Shown: positions 26,076-34,947, numbered from the stretch's first letter. The stretch: DNA of 64,000 nucleotides from JAWLHU01 sp041690255 (GCA_041690255.1 JAWLHU010000001.1:186001-250000); one strand, 5' to 3'. The notes: generated by a model from the sequence alone, not told the origin. Translations and numbers: made by a program.

Positions 26076-26751
26076 GCTCGACCACCTCGCCATCCTGCAG
26101 GTAGATGATCCGGTCGGCGTAGGCGGCGGCGTTGGGATCGTGGGTGACCATGACGACGGACTGGGAGAGTTCATCGGCCGAGCGCCGGAGGAGGATGAGG
26201 ATCTCCTGGCTGGTCCTGGAATCGAGGTTGCCGGTGGGCTCATCGGCCAGGAGGATGGCGGGGTGGGTGACGAGGGCCCGGGCGACGGCGACACGCTGCT
26301 GCTGGCCGCCGGAGAGTTCGGCGGGCAGGTGGTGGGCCCGGTCGGCCAGGCCGACGGTCTTGAGGGCCTGGGTGGCCCGGGCGGTGGCATCCTTGGACGG
26401 GACGCCGGCCAGGGTGAGGGGGAGGGCGACGTTCTCCAGGGCGGTCAGGACGGAGACGAGGTTGAAGGCCTGGAAGACGAAGCCGATCTGGGCGCGGCGC
26501 AGCAGGGTGCGCTGCTCTTCGTCGAGGTGCGCCATGGGCTGGCCGGCCAGGACGATCTGGCCATCGGTCGGGGTGTCGAGGCCGCCCATGAGCTGGAGGA
26601 GGGTGGACTTGCCGGAGCCGCTGGGACCCATGATGGCGATGAACTCGCCGCGCCGGACCTGGAGCGAGACGCCCCGCAGAGCGTGGACGGCGGTCTCGCC
26701 GTGGCCGTAGATCCGGGTCACCTGGTCCACCTGCAGGTTGATGTCGGTCAT
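26068..26751 (-). CDS. ABC transporter ATP-binding protein (MacB/LolD type)
   Basis: A 227-aa ATPase with Walker A GPSGSGKST, Q-loop, signature LSGGQQQRVAVARAL, Walker B ILLADEPTGNLDS, and H-loop VMVTHD. It energises the overlapping FtsX permease. The length and the VFQAFNLVSVLTALENV segment are typical of the LolD/MacB branch. Confidence 0.95.
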   Translation of the reverse strand: MTDINLQVDQVTRIYGHGETAVHALRGVSLQVRRGEFIAIMGPSGSGKSTLLQLMGGLDTPTDGQIVLAGQPMAHLDEEQRTLLRRAQIGFVFQAFNLVSVLTALENVALPLTLAGVPSKDATARATQALKTVGLADRAHHLPAELSGGQQQRVAVARALVTHPAILLADEPTGNLDSRTSQEILILLRRSADELSQSVVMVTHDPNAAAYADRIIYLQDGEVVEHA

Positions 26752-26841
26752 GGGGGATCCCTCCGTTCTGTTGATGGGTCCAGCATAGCGGGGGGGTCTC
26801 GCCTTGGCGTCACAGAATGCTCAACAGTGTATCAACAGAAC

Positions 26842-26869
26842 GCCCGCCGACCGGATGTGGTCAGCGGGC
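26842..26869 (-). terminator. Hairpin downstream of the Nudix gene
   Basis: GCCCGCCGACC (26842-26852) and GGTCAGCGGGC (26859-26869) pair with one mismatch; the minus-strand trail is GTTCTGTTG. It is probably a weak terminator for the Nudix and lipoprotein transcript. Confidence 0.6.
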
Positions 26870-26879
26870 TGGGTGGGGC

Positions 26880-27380
26880 TTATGGGTGGACGGTGAGGGC
26901 GGCCTGCAGGATGTGGGCCAGGGTTTCGTTCCAGTGATGGTGGTGCGTGGCGGCATCAACCGGGTCGATGAAGAAGCGTCGGGAGGACTCGAAGGCGGCA
27001 TCGAACGGGAGAAGATGTTCGATATCCAGGCGGTAGAAGATCTGGTAGCCAACCTTTGGGTACTTGCCGGCGGGCTGCCAGTTGGGGTTCTCCTCGTGGC
27101 TGATCTCGCAGCAGCCGAGGTAGGTGAGATCTCCCTCCACGTAGCCCTCCTCCCGGGCCTCCCTGTGGCAGGTCTCCTCCGGGGTCTCGCCCGGCTCCCG
27201 GTGGCCGCCGGGAATGTCGCCGCCCCGGTGGGTGAGGTCGACGAGCATCAGCCTGCCCTGGTGGAAGCAGAGGGCGTGGACGCTGGTGATCAGGTCGATG
27301 GGGGGCATGGGCGCGTGCGGCGTCCAGGTGGAGCGGATTCGGTCATCGCCCCAGTGGAGGTAGGTGGTGTAGGCGCTCAT
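26880..27380 (-). CDS. Nudix hydrolase
   Basis: A 166-aa protein with the Nudix box GGHREPGETPEETCHREAREEGY (G-x5-E-x7-REAxEEG), which binds Mg2+ and hydrolyses nucleoside diphosphate-linked compounds. The family is broad and the substrate cannot be read from sequence. The ATG at 27380 overlaps the TGA of the upstream lipoprotein gene (ATGA), so it is coupled; a longer open frame upstream was not used. Confidence 0.92.
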   Translation of the reverse strand: MSAYTTYLHWGDDRIRSTWTPHAPMPPIDLITSVHALCFHQGRLMLVDLTHRGGDIPGGHREPGETPEETCHREAREEGYVEGDLTYLGCCEISHEENPNWQPAGKYPKVGYQIFYRLDIEHLLPFDAAFESSRRFFIDPVDAATHHHHWNETLAHILQAALTVHP

Positions 27381-27838
27381 TCGTTGGGCAGGTACTTCTT
27401 GTCCGGGCCGGCATGGTTGGCGATCTTCCACTCGCCGTTCACGGCCTGGAACTTGTAGTAGATCGTGTCGAAGTTGCCATCGGCCAGGGGGTAGTTGACC
27501 CGTAGCTCCAGCTCTCGGGTGTTCTGGCTGGTGATGGCGAAGGTGGCGCCGCCCATGATCCAGTTGGGGCGGGCGTACTTGGCGCCGCCGGCGACCTCGG
27601 CGAGGAACTGGTCGAGCCAGACCTTCTCGGGGCCGGTGACGAACTGGTGGGGATTGGGCTCCTTGACCAGGTTGAACTTGTGCAGCTCATAGTTCATGAC
27701 GGTATCGCCGGCCTTCAGGTCGTCCCACTTGGGTGGTACCGGGGCTTCATCTTTGGGGGCGGGGCTGGTGCTGGTGCAGCCGGCCAGAACGATGGCCAGC
27801 AGCAGGCCGGCCAGCAGGGTGAACCAGGTGCGCTTCAT
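27377..27838 (-). CDS. Small lipoprotein of unknown function
   Basis: A 153-aa protein with a signal peptide and the lipobox LAGC (Cys 21), a Ser/Pro linker, then a ~110-residue domain with strands resembling NTF2-like or DUF4829-type folds (YYKFQAVNGEWKIANH near the end). It is probably anchored on the outer face of the membrane. It is co-transcribed with the Nudix gene through a 4-nt overlap. Confidence 0.85.
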   Translation of the reverse strand: MKRTWFTLLAGLLLAIVLAGCTSTSPAPKDEAPVPPKWDDLKAGDTVMNYELHKFNLVKEPNPHQFVTGPEKVWLDQFLAEVAGGAKYARPNWIMGGATFAITSQNTRELELRVNYPLADGNFDTIYYKFQAVNGEWKIANHAGPDKKYLPNE

Positions 27839-27940
27839 GCCGGACCCCTCCTCTGTCTTCTCTCTATTTCTGTGTGCTTGTTTATTTTAGAGGGAAAAGC
27901 TTGTCGCGTCTATGGGGGGGGTCGGGGCTCAGGGTAGCCC

Positions 27941-28160
27941 CGGGCGGTTGGGGCGGCCGCGGGCGGTTTGAGGGGGCCCGGGTCCGGGGCGGCCCCCGGG
28001 CGGTTTGAGGGGGCCCGGGTCCGGGGTGGCTCCGGGCGGTTTGAGGGGGCCCGGGTCCGGGGCGGCCCCGGGCGGTTTGAGGGGGCCCGGGTCCGGGGCG
28101 GCCCCCGGGCGGTTTGAGGGGGCCCGGGTCCGGGGCGGCCCCCGGGCGGTTGGGACGGCT
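27941..28160. repeat. GC-rich tandem repeat A (36-37 bp, five full copies)
   Basis: The unit begins CGGGCGGTTTGAGGGGGCCC and continues GGGTCCGGGGCGGCCCC. There are five near-identical head-to-tail copies plus partial units at each end (CGGGCGGTTGGGGC... and CGGGCGGTTGGGAC...). Another copy lies at about 28750-28820. There are no unique spacers, so it is not CRISPR. The G and C runs have G-quadruplex or slippage potential. Confidence 0.9.
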
Positions 28161-28213
28161 CCGGCCCGAGAGTCCTGGCCTTCGGGTCTTGGCCTTCGGG
28201 TCTTGGCCACAAG

Positions 28214-28264
28214 CTGTCCGTTTTCGCGCACAGAATGGCTCCAGGATGCGCGAAAACCGGACAG
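28214..28264. repeat. Palindromic hairpin element, copy 1
   Basis: CTGTCCG-TTTTCGCGC (28214-28229) pairs with GCGCGAAAAC-CGGACAG (28248-28264) with a one-base bulge. A GATAGGCGAGA tail follows. A related element with the same CCGGACAGATAGG end lies at 28343-28405. Confidence 0.8.
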
Positions 28265-28342
28265 ATAGGCGAGACAGACTAGTCTCCGAGCCCTGAAAGG
28301 CCCGTCCCAGCGTTGACTCCAGGATGCTTCAGGCTAGTAGAG

Positions 28343-28405
28343 TCTGTTTTTGTACACTGGAGGCCCCTCTCTAAGGCTAAAACCGGACAGATAGGTGAGA
28401 GAAGG
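28343..28405. repeat. Palindromic hairpin element, copy 2 (degenerate)
   Basis: AGTCTGTTTTTG...AAAACCGGACAGATAGGTG repeats the layout and tail of the element at 28214, with a weaker 5' arm. Confidence 0.6.
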
Positions 28406-28419
28406 GGGGCGTCGCCCGG

Positions 28420-28700
28420 CACCGGGCCTAGCGCAAGTGCCCGGGCTAACCTGGGGCCGCTCGGCACCGGGCCCGGCCCAACGTGCCCGGGCTGATCTGG
28501 GGCCGCCCGGCACCGGGCCTGGCCCAACGTGCCCGGGCTGACCTGAGGCCGCTCGGCACCGGGCCCGGCCCAACGTGCTCGGGCTAACCTGGGGCCGCCC
28601 GGCACCGGGCCCAGCGCAAGCGCCCGGGCTAACCTGGGCCGCCCGGCACCGGGCCCAGCGCAAGCGCCCGGGCTAATCTGGGGCCGCAGGAAACCGGGTC
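28420..28700. repeat. GC-rich tandem repeat B, first block (about six copies, 44-47 bp)
   Basis: The unit starts GCCCGGGCTAACCTGGGGCC and continues GCCCGGCACCGGGCCCGGCCCAACGT. Copies begin near 28439, 28486, 28532, 28578, 28622 and 28666. Two alternative linkers occur, CGGCCCAACGTG and AGCGCAAGC, giving a mosaic. The last copy decays into GCAGGAAACC. Confidence 0.88.
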
Positions 28701-28831
28701 CAGGCGGCCCCCCGGGCGGCTGGGGCTGGGCCCGGGGGGACAGGCTTGGGCGCCCCCGGGCGGTTTGAGGGGAGCCCGGGTCCCGGGGCGGCCCCCGGGC
28801 GGTTGGGGCAGGGCCCGGTGCCTTCGATCCA

Positions 28832-28868
28832 TTTCTTAACGCTGTGTCGTTCAGGTGGGGTTAAGAAA
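28832..28868. repeat. Inverted repeat between repeat blocks
   Basis: TTTCTTAAC (28832-28840) and GTTAAGAAA (28860-28868) are perfect 9-bp arms. A GTTAAGAAATGTAGTGAGTT stretch at about 29037-29056 resembles the right arm and its flank (GTTAAGAAACGGCGCGAGTT). So two relatives of one element lie in the 28.8-29.08 kb segment between the GC blocks. No gene is supported there. Confidence 0.6.
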
Positions 28869-29084
28869 CGGCGCGAGTTCCTCCTCCATGATCGGCTAGA
28901 CCGAAAGGAGAGGGGAGCATCGGCCGGGTTCTCTCTCGTTTGACCGGGTTTGACGGTTCAGCCGCTGGATCTCTGGGCAAATCCACCCGTGCTCGTCTCG
29001 TCGCTCCAAAACTTTACTGAGACCACAGGGTGTGAAGTTAAGAAATGTAGTGAGTTCGCCTCCTGAATCCCGAATGAGGGCTCG

Positions 29085-29612
29085 GCCCCAGGTAAGCCCC
29101 GGCTGACCTGGGGCCGCCCCGGCACCGAGCTCGGCCCAACGTACCCGGGCTGACCTGAGGCCGCTCGGCACCGGGCCCAGCGCAGAGCGCCCGGGCTAAC
29201 CTGGGCCGCCCCGGCACCGGGCCCGGCCCAACGTGCCCGGGCTAACCTGGGCCGCCCGGCACCGGGCTCGGCCCAACGTGCCCGGGCTAACCTGGGCCGC
29301 CCGGCACCGGGCCCGGCCCAACGTGCCCGGGCTAACCTGGGCCGCCCGGCACCGGGCCTAGCGCAAGCGCCCGGGCTGACCTGAGGCCGCTCGGCACCGG
29401 GCCCAGCGCAGAGCGCCCGGGCTAACCTGGGCCGCCCGGCACCGGGCCTAGCGCAAGCGCCCGGGCTGACCTGAGGCCGCCCGGCACCGGGCTCGGCCCA
29501 ACGTGCCCGGGCTAACCTGGGCCGCCCGGCACCGGGCCCGGCCCAACGTGCCCGGGCTAACCTGGGCCGCCCGGCACCGGGCCCAGCGCAGAGCGCCCGG
29601 GCTAACCTGGCC
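29085..29612. repeat. GC-rich tandem repeat B, second block (about twelve copies)
   Basis: The same 44-47-bp unit as at 28420, counted by its CCGGGCTRACCTG core from about 29091 to 29597. Both linker types are interspersed. Because the units vary by one or two bases, the reading frames crossing it shift and give Arg/Ala/Gly/Pro-rich nonsense. Confidence 0.9.
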
Positions 29613-29790
29613 CTCCGCAAGGATTGGCAAACCTCCGGCGAGCCTTGGCGAGGCTTGGCAAACCTCCGGCGAGCCTTGGCGAGGCTTGGCAAACCTCCGG
29701 CGAGGCTTGGCAGGGCCTGGCAAATCTCTGGCGAGCCTTGGCAAGCCCACGCAAGCCCCGCGCAAAGACGTGCGAGCCCACGCAAGGCTG
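29613..29790. repeat. Tandem repeat C (31 bp, about three copies plus decayed units)
   Basis: The unit GGCAAACCTCCGGCGAGCCT + TGGCGAGGCTT is repeated about three times (29627-29720). It then decays into GGCAAATCTCTGGCGAGCC and CCACGCAAG-type fragments, ending 15 nt before the GH57 stop. Confidence 0.85.
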
Positions 29791-29804
29791 CGCACGTCCC
29801 CAAA

Positions 29805-31442
29805 TCAGTGAGCAAAGACCCGGTAGTCCAGGTTCGGAAAGAGGTTGTCCGCCAGCTCCACGGCGCTGAGCCAGGCGGGGTCGGGGGCCTCCCCCTGCTC
29901 CACGGCTCGGAGGATCCGCCGGAACCGCCCCAGGTGCTGATGCACCCGCCGGTGGGCGTAGTCGGTGGCCGTGCCCGTGCGTAGAATGAACGCCCAGTCA
30001 CTGGCCTGCGCCAACAACAACTCCCGGCCCGCCTGGTTCAGCGCCCGCCGCAACCATTCAGCCTCCTCGCCCGAGCCCCGGAGACCAGCCTCCCCGCTCG
30101 AGCCCCGGAGCCCAGCCTCCCCGCCCCCTGCCAGCCGCTCCATGCTCCGGCCGGCGGCGTGCAGATGCCGGTAGAGCCAGTGGTTGGCGCCATCGACCCA
30201 GAAGTCGGCGTAGCCCTGATACCCCCAACTGGAGTAGCTTGGCTCCGCCACCCCCTGCCCGGCCCGGTGCATATCAATGTAATCACCCGGTGTGACAAAC
30301 CGGACCCCATCCACCCGGATGGCGGCCTGGGCCACCTGCTCCAGGAAGTAGGGCCCCTCGAACCACCAGTGGCCGAAGAGCTCGGCATCGTACGGGGCGA
30401 CGACCAGCGGGAGCGGCCCACCGGGCATCATCCCCCGCAGATGGGCCACCTGCGCCGCACGGCTCTGCACGAAGTGGGCGGCGTGACGGATCGCCGTCTG
30501 CTCGGCAGCCCACCGGTCGTAGTAGTGCTTCTGATCGGTCGGCCCGGTCACCCGGTGGTACTTGAAGCCGGTGAAGGTGCGCACCCCCGCCGGCCCGGCC
30601 AGGCCGCCCAGGTGGGCCAGATCCCGCTCGAAGCCGATATCCCGGTAGAACTCCCGGTAGGCCGAGTCGCCGGGGTAGCCCTCGTTGGATGACCAGACCT
30701 GCTTGCTGGAGATCGGGTCCCGAGCGAAGGCCGCCAGGCCGTGCGGCGACCAGACGTGGGCGTACGGCCCCATGGGCGGGGCCGGTCGGGCGTGGGTCAG
30801 GCCGTGGGTCTCCACGAAGATATACTCGACCCCCGCCTCCCGCAGGAAGCGCTCCACGCCGGGGTAGTAGCCGCACTCCGGCAGCCAGAACCCCCGGGGC
30901 ACGTGGCCGAACCGCGCGGCGAAGGCCTGGACCGCCACCTGCACCTGGGCCCGGACCATGCCGGGCTGATGCTGATACGCGGGCAGGAAACCGTGCGTGG
31001 CGGCACAGGTGATCAGGTCGATGTACCCATCCTTCGCGAACTGGTGGATAGCGGTCAGGAGATCGCGGCGGTATGCATCGACATACAACTGCCGGAGCGT
31101 CCGCATGCGATGCCGGTAGAAGTGGGCCACGGGCTCGGCCGCCGTCCCCCGGGTGTGGTGAACCTCTCGCTCCGCCAGCTCCACCCCGGCCTCGATATAC
31201 CGCTGGGTCCGGCGCCGCAGGAGCGGGTCGTCCAGCATGGCCATGAGGGTCGGGCTGAGGGAGAGGGTGAGGCGGAAGGGGATTCCGTCCCCCCGCAGCC
31301 GCTCCAGCGACTCCATGAGGGGCAGGTAGCATTCGCAGATCGCCTCGTGCAGCCAGCGTTCCTCCAGGTAATCCTCCCGGTCCGGATGGCGCACGAACGG
31401 CAGATGGGCATGCAGGACCAGGGCGACGTAGCCAAGGGTCAC
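29805..31442 (-). CDS. GH57 1,4-alpha-glucan branching enzyme-like protein
   Basis: A 545-aa glycoside hydrolase of family 57. It has the N-terminal LVLHAHLPFVRHP motif, catalytic nucleophile Glu189 in GFWLPECGYYPG and acid/base Asp352 in VVAPYDAELFGHWW. The length fits the branching enzymes that make alpha-1,6 branches in glycogen. It lies 6 nt downstream of a DUF4912 gene and divergent from a GH15 gene, an alpha-glucan cluster. An odd feature is a short in-frame duplication at about 30070-30120 encoding a repeated GEAGLRGS segment in the C-terminal helical domain. The stop lies next to repeat C. Confidence 0.92.
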   Translation of the reverse strand: MTLGYVALVLHAHLPFVRHPDREDYLEERWLHEAICECYLPLMESLERLRGDGIPFRLTLSLSPTLMAMLDDPLLRRRTQRYIEAGVELAEREVHHTRGTAAEPVAHFYRHRMRTLRQLYVDAYRRDLLTAIHQFAKDGYIDLITCAATHGFLPAYQHQPGMVRAQVQVAVQAFAARFGHVPRGFWLPECGYYPGVERFLREAGVEYIFVETHGLTHARPAPPMGPYAHVWSPHGLAAFARDPISSKQVWSSNEGYPGDSAYREFYRDIGFERDLAHLGGLAGPAGVRTFTGFKYHRVTGPTDQKHYYDRWAAEQTAIRHAAHFVQSRAAQVAHLRGMMPGGPLPLVVAPYDAELFGHWWFEGPYFLEQVAQAAIRVDGVRFVTPGDYIDMHRAGQGVAEPSYSSWGYQGYADFWVDGANHWLYRHLHAAGRSMERLAGGGEAGLRGSSGEAGLRGSGEEAEWLRRALNQAGRELLLAQASDWAFILRTGTATDYAHRRVHQHLGRFRRILRAVEQGEAPDPAWLSAVELADNLFPNLDYRVFAH

Positions 31443-31448
31443 CAGACT

Positions 31449-32732
31449 CTACCTCCAGGGGCTGCTGTCAACGCCGTTCTTCCCCACGTGTTCCAACTGC
31501 TTGTAGAGCGGGCTGCTGCCCTCGGGGGCTGCGGGGCTCTCGTGCGGCAGGCGGACGGGGTCGGAGAGGGACAACAGGTAGTAGCGATCATCGGGGGTGC
31601 GGCGCTCCAGGGAGACCACGTAGGTGTGGCCGGGCTCCAGATCGTTCAGGAACCAGTGGTCATCGTGCGGGCTGATATCGACCGTGCGGGCGCCAATGCC
31701 GCCGGTGTCGAAGATGCGCAGGCAGAGGACCGATTGGCCATACCGCTCCTCGCCCAGCATCTCCCGCAGGCGGGTCTCGCCTTCGCCGGCCCGCTCCCAG
31801 TAGATATAGAGGGAGCGCGGGTTACGGACGATGGCGGCTACCTCATCCTCCCCGTAGCCGGGGGGCAGGTCATCGATGTCGTCCAGGTTGGCCCAGTCGG
31901 CCTGAGGATCGGGCTGGAAGGCGATCTCATCGCCCAGTTCAAGGTCGGGCTGGAAGGTGACCTGCCGGTGGGTTGGCATGACTCCGTTGGGAATGTCGGT
32001 CAGGTCATCCTCCATGTCGGGCTGCTCGACGGGAAAGTCGGGCTCCTCGTCTTCCGGTCCGCGGTCCCGGTCCCGGCTGGGGTCACTTTGAGCACCGCCG
32101 CCCCGGCCCGGAGCGCCCCCCTCGCCATCGGTCTCGCCCGGGCGGGTGCGCCCCAGGCCGTAGCCGGGCTCCATCTCCGTGGTCGATGGGCTGACCGCCT
32201 GGCGCCGGTCCACGTGGCGCCCCTGCCCCTCGAAGGCGGCGGGCAGCGTCTCGGCGGCAAGCTCCACATCGCGGTGGATGTCGGTCACGCGGCGCCCCTT
32301 GGCGTCCGGGCTGCCGGGCTCCTCCGGCGTCTCGGGCCGGCTGCCCTTCGGCCCCTCCATGAGCACCTTCGCCTTCGGCTCCGCCCCGGGCGCGCCGGGG
32401 ACCGCTCCGGGCGCCACCTTCTGCTCGCCGTATTCCGACACGTCACTGGGCGGTGCATCCATGCGGACCATGTCCCGTCCGGGTGCCGGCGCCTTAATCT
32501 TGTGCGCATCGCCGGGCAGGTCGCGGCTCAACTCCTCGGTCCGCTCTTTCAGGGCCGTGTTCGCAATGTCCAGTCCCTGACCCTTGCCCTCATGATGGAC
32601 GACAAATGTCTCGGGGTTCCGGACGTTGGTGCCATCGGGGCCAACTTTGGCGCGGGGCCCGGGGCGCCTGGCCAGATAGCTCCACAAAGCGACAAAGAAG
32701 AGGGCAACCACAAGAAGGAACAGGTATCCCAT
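31449..32732 (-). CDS. DUF4912 protein with N-terminal membrane anchor
   Basis: A 427-aa protein. Residues 1-20 form one TM segment (YLFLLVVALFFVALWSYL). Residues ~25-260 are low-complexity, charged and Pro/Gly-rich, probably disordered. Residues ~275-395 are a DUF4912 domain (IVRNPRSLYIYWE ... DISPHDDHWFLNDLEPGHTYVV). DUF4912 genes are commonly found beside GH57 branching enzymes, and the fold suggests carbohydrate or protein binding. ATG 32732 has GGGGGGAG about 8 nt upstream; an extended frame to 32792 lacks a site. It is co-transcribed with the GH57 gene. Confidence 0.88.
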   Translation of the reverse strand: MGYLFLLVVALFFVALWSYLARRPGPRAKVGPDGTNVRNPETFVVHHEGKGQGLDIANTALKERTEELSRDLPGDAHKIKAPAPGRDMVRMDAPPSDVSEYGEQKVAPGAVPGAPGAEPKAKVLMEGPKGSRPETPEEPGSPDAKGRRVTDIHRDVELAAETLPAAFEGQGRHVDRRQAVSPSTTEMEPGYGLGRTRPGETDGEGGAPGRGGGAQSDPSRDRDRGPEDEEPDFPVEQPDMEDDLTDIPNGVMPTHRQVTFQPDLELGDEIAFQPDPQADWANLDDIDDLPPGYGEDEVAAIVRNPRSLYIYWERAGEGETRLREMLGEERYGQSVLCLRIFDTGGIGARTVDISPHDDHWFLNDLEPGHTYVVSLERRTPDDRYYLLSLSDPVRLPHESPAAPEGSSPLYKQLEHVGKNGVDSSPWR

Positions 32733-32821
32733 TCTGACGCTCCCCCCGATCAGCTTTCCGTCATATGGTGAGTTTCCGACCGGGGAGAGCATTTTATTCC
32801 GCCGCCTTGCCGGGGCAGACT

Positions 32822-34795
32822 ATGGAGGCAAAGGGGTGGAATCACAACGTGGCAAGGCCGCTGGTGATCGGCAACGGACGGCTCCTGATCTGCTTTGACC
32901 AGAAGCTGGTCATGCGGGATCTCTACTACCCGCATGTGGGCCAGTTGAACCATATCGTGGGCCATCGGAACCAGATCGGCATCTGGGTGGATGGTCACTT
33001 TGCCTGGCTGGGCGATGGCCTCTGGGAGCGCCATCTGCAGTACAAGCCGGGGACGCTGGTGACCGAGTCGCACGCCGTGCATCACAAGTATGGGCTGGAG
33101 TTGACGATCGAGGCGGCGGTGCATCAGCGGGCGGATATCTTCGTGCAGCGGATCCGGGTGAAGAACCGGCTGGGACGGTCGCGGGACCTACGCCTCTTCA
33201 TGACCTACGACTTCGACCTGGACGAGACCGATGTGGGCGACACGGCCATGTGGGAGCCGGAGCTGGAGGTGGTGATTCACTACAAGCGGAAGCGGTGCTT
33301 CCTGATCGGGGCGGACCGGATTGACCAGTACGCCACGGGGCGGAAGCGGTTCATGGGGGCCGAGGGCACCTGGCGCGATGCGGAGGATGGCCACCTGGAG
33401 GGGCATCCGATCAGCCAGGGTGCGGTTGATTCGACCATACGGCTCCTGTTGCCGCTGAACGGGCACAGCGAGGGGGAGGTCTGCCAGTGGGTGGTCTGCG
33501 CCGAGAACTTCCAGGGGGCGCGGGCCGGCCATTGGCTGGTGCAGGAGACGGGACCGACGGAGATGCTGGCCGAGGTGGGCCGCTACTGGCACTCCTGGGC
33601 GGGCAGTGGCGGCGGGGTGGATGTGACCAACCTGCCCGAGCGGCTGCAGGAGGCCTACCGGCGGTCGCTGCTGGTCGTGCGGACCCAGGTGGACAACGAT
33701 GGGGCGATCATCGCCGCGAACGACTCGGACATTCGGGATCACAACCGGGACCACTACTCCTACATGTGGCCGCGCGATGGCGCCCTGATAGCGGCGGCGC
33801 TGGACCGGGCAGGCCTCTCGGCGGTGACACGGCGCTTCTACCGCTTCTGCGCCGGGGCGCTGACCGAGGGGGGCTACCTGATGCACAAGTACAACCCGGA
33901 CGGATCGGTGGGCTCCAGTTGGCATCCCATGGTCGGGCCCAAGGGGGTCCAATTGCCGATCCAGGAGGATGAGACCGCCCTGGTCCTCTGGGCCCTGGGC
34001 AGCTACTACCGGATGCGGCAGAGCCAGGAGTTCATCGACTCGCTCTACGACAGCCTGATCCGGCCCGCGGCTGACTTCCTGGTCATCTACCAGGACCCGG
34101 TGACGCGGCTACCGCAGGAGAGCTACGACCTCTGGGAGGAGCGGCGGGGGATCTTCACCTTCACGGTGGCTTCGGTGATCGCCGGGCTGCGGGAGGCGGC
34201 GCACATGGCGGCGGTGCTGGGCGACGAGCGGCGGTCGGAGCGGTACACCAGGGCCGCGGATGGATATATGGAGGCGATGCTCCAGCATCTCTGGTCGGAG
34301 GAGCACGGCCGCTTTCTCCGGGGCGTCTACCTGGCGGACGATGGCAGCCTGGTGCCCGACCTGACCCTGGAGTCGAGTGTGGCCGGGGTCTTCTACCTGG
34401 GCGTTCTCCCACCGGATGATCCCCGGGTCGAACAGACGATGCGGGCGCTGGAGGATGGGCTCTGGGCGCCGGGCCCGGTGGGCGGGATCGCCCGGTACGC
34501 CGGTGACTACTACTTCCGGGTGGTAGATGACGCCCCGGGCAATCCCTGGATCATCTGCACCCTCTGGCTGGCTCGCTGGTACATTCGGCGGGCGCAGCGG
34601 CGGGCGGAGTTGGAGCCTGGCTTGGCGCTGATCGACTGGGCGCTGGACCGGGCCCTGCCCACCGGGATTCTGCCGGAGCAGGTGCACCCGCAAACCGGTG
34701 CCCCGCTCTCGGTCGCCCCGCTTACCTGGAGCCACGCCACCCTCTGCGATACGCTGCAGGACCTGGCGGAACGGCTCCGCCAGTTGCCGGAGTAG
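32822..34795 (+). CDS. GH15 family glucoamylase/glucodextranase-like hydrolase
   Basis: A 657-aa protein with an N-terminal beta-sandwich (~1-270) and a C-terminal (alpha/alpha)6 GH15 barrel. Visible barrel motifs are YMWPRDGALIAAALDRAG, the general acid region QEDETALVLWAL, LWEERRGIFTFT, and late EQVHPQTGAPLSVAPLTWSHA. These enzymes release glucose from alpha-glucans. There is no signal peptide, so it is probably intracellular and works with the divergent GH57 and DUF4912 genes in glycogen turnover. The start is uncertain: ATG 32822 is preferred because GH15 proteins begin near this GWNHNVARPLVIGNG segment; ATG 32765 is possible. Confidence 0.88.
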   Translation: MEAKGWNHNVARPLVIGNGRLLICFDQKLVMRDLYYPHVGQLNHIVGHRNQIGIWVDGHFAWLGDGLWERHLQYKPGTLVTESHAVHHKYGLELTIEAAVHQRADIFVQRIRVKNRLGRSRDLRLFMTYDFDLDETDVGDTAMWEPELEVVIHYKRKRCFLIGADRIDQYATGRKRFMGAEGTWRDAEDGHLEGHPISQGAVDSTIRLLLPLNGHSEGEVCQWVVCAENFQGARAGHWLVQETGPTEMLAEVGRYWHSWAGSGGGVDVTNLPERLQEAYRRSLLVVRTQVDNDGAIIAANDSDIRDHNRDHYSYMWPRDGALIAAALDRAGLSAVTRRFYRFCAGALTEGGYLMHKYNPDGSVGSSWHPMVGPKGVQLPIQEDETALVLWALGSYYRMRQSQEFIDSLYDSLIRPAADFLVIYQDPVTRLPQESYDLWEERRGIFTFTVASVIAGLREAAHMAAVLGDERRSERYTRAADGYMEAMLQHLWSEEHGRFLRGVYLADDGSLVPDLTLESSVAGVFYLGVLPPDDPRVEQTMRALEDGLWAPGPVGGIARYAGDYYFRVVDDAPGNPWIICTLWLARWYIRRAQRRAELEPGLALIDWALDRALPTGILPEQVHPQTGAPLSVAPLTWSHATLCDTLQDLAERLRQLPE

Positions 34796-34823
34796 AAAGC
34801 GAACAACGTGCGGTGTTGTAGCA

Positions 34824-34947
34824 TGTGGTGCACATGATGGCCGGAACTCGTCTGTACTCCTATCGCTGCGTCTGCCTCGACAGCCTAATCGGCGGGCAGA
34901 CGAGGCTCCCTCCGTACAGACGATTCCGCGCATCTCTCTGCACCACA
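34824..34947. ncRNA. Candidate structured RNA with three nested stems
   Basis: Three perfect inverted repeats are nested in order: TGTGGTGCA (34824-34832) with TGCACCACA (34939-34947), CGTCTGTAC (34849-34857) with GTACAGACG (34914-34922), and CGTCTGCC (34869-34876) with GGCAGACG (34895-34902). An alternative GCCTCG/CGAGGC pairing (34874-34879 with 34901-34906) competes with the innermost stem. It sits between convergent genes, so its strand is unknown. Known RNA families were not recognised. Confidence 0.4.

Noticed and set aside
24315..26108. Long plus-strand frames opposite the ABC permease
   Set aside because: Low-complexity Gly/Asp/Gln composition from antisense of a GC-rich coding gene; the minus-strand permease has clear FtsX motifs.
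27941..28160. CRISPR array
   Set aside because: The 36-37-bp units abut one another without unique spacers and no cas gene is present.
28279..30001. Open frames across the GC repeats encoding Arg/Ala/Gly/Pro-rich repeat proteins
   Set aside because: Unit lengths of 44-47 bp shift the frame between copies, no ribosome site is present, and overlapping frames are open on both strands, as expected of GC-rich repeats.
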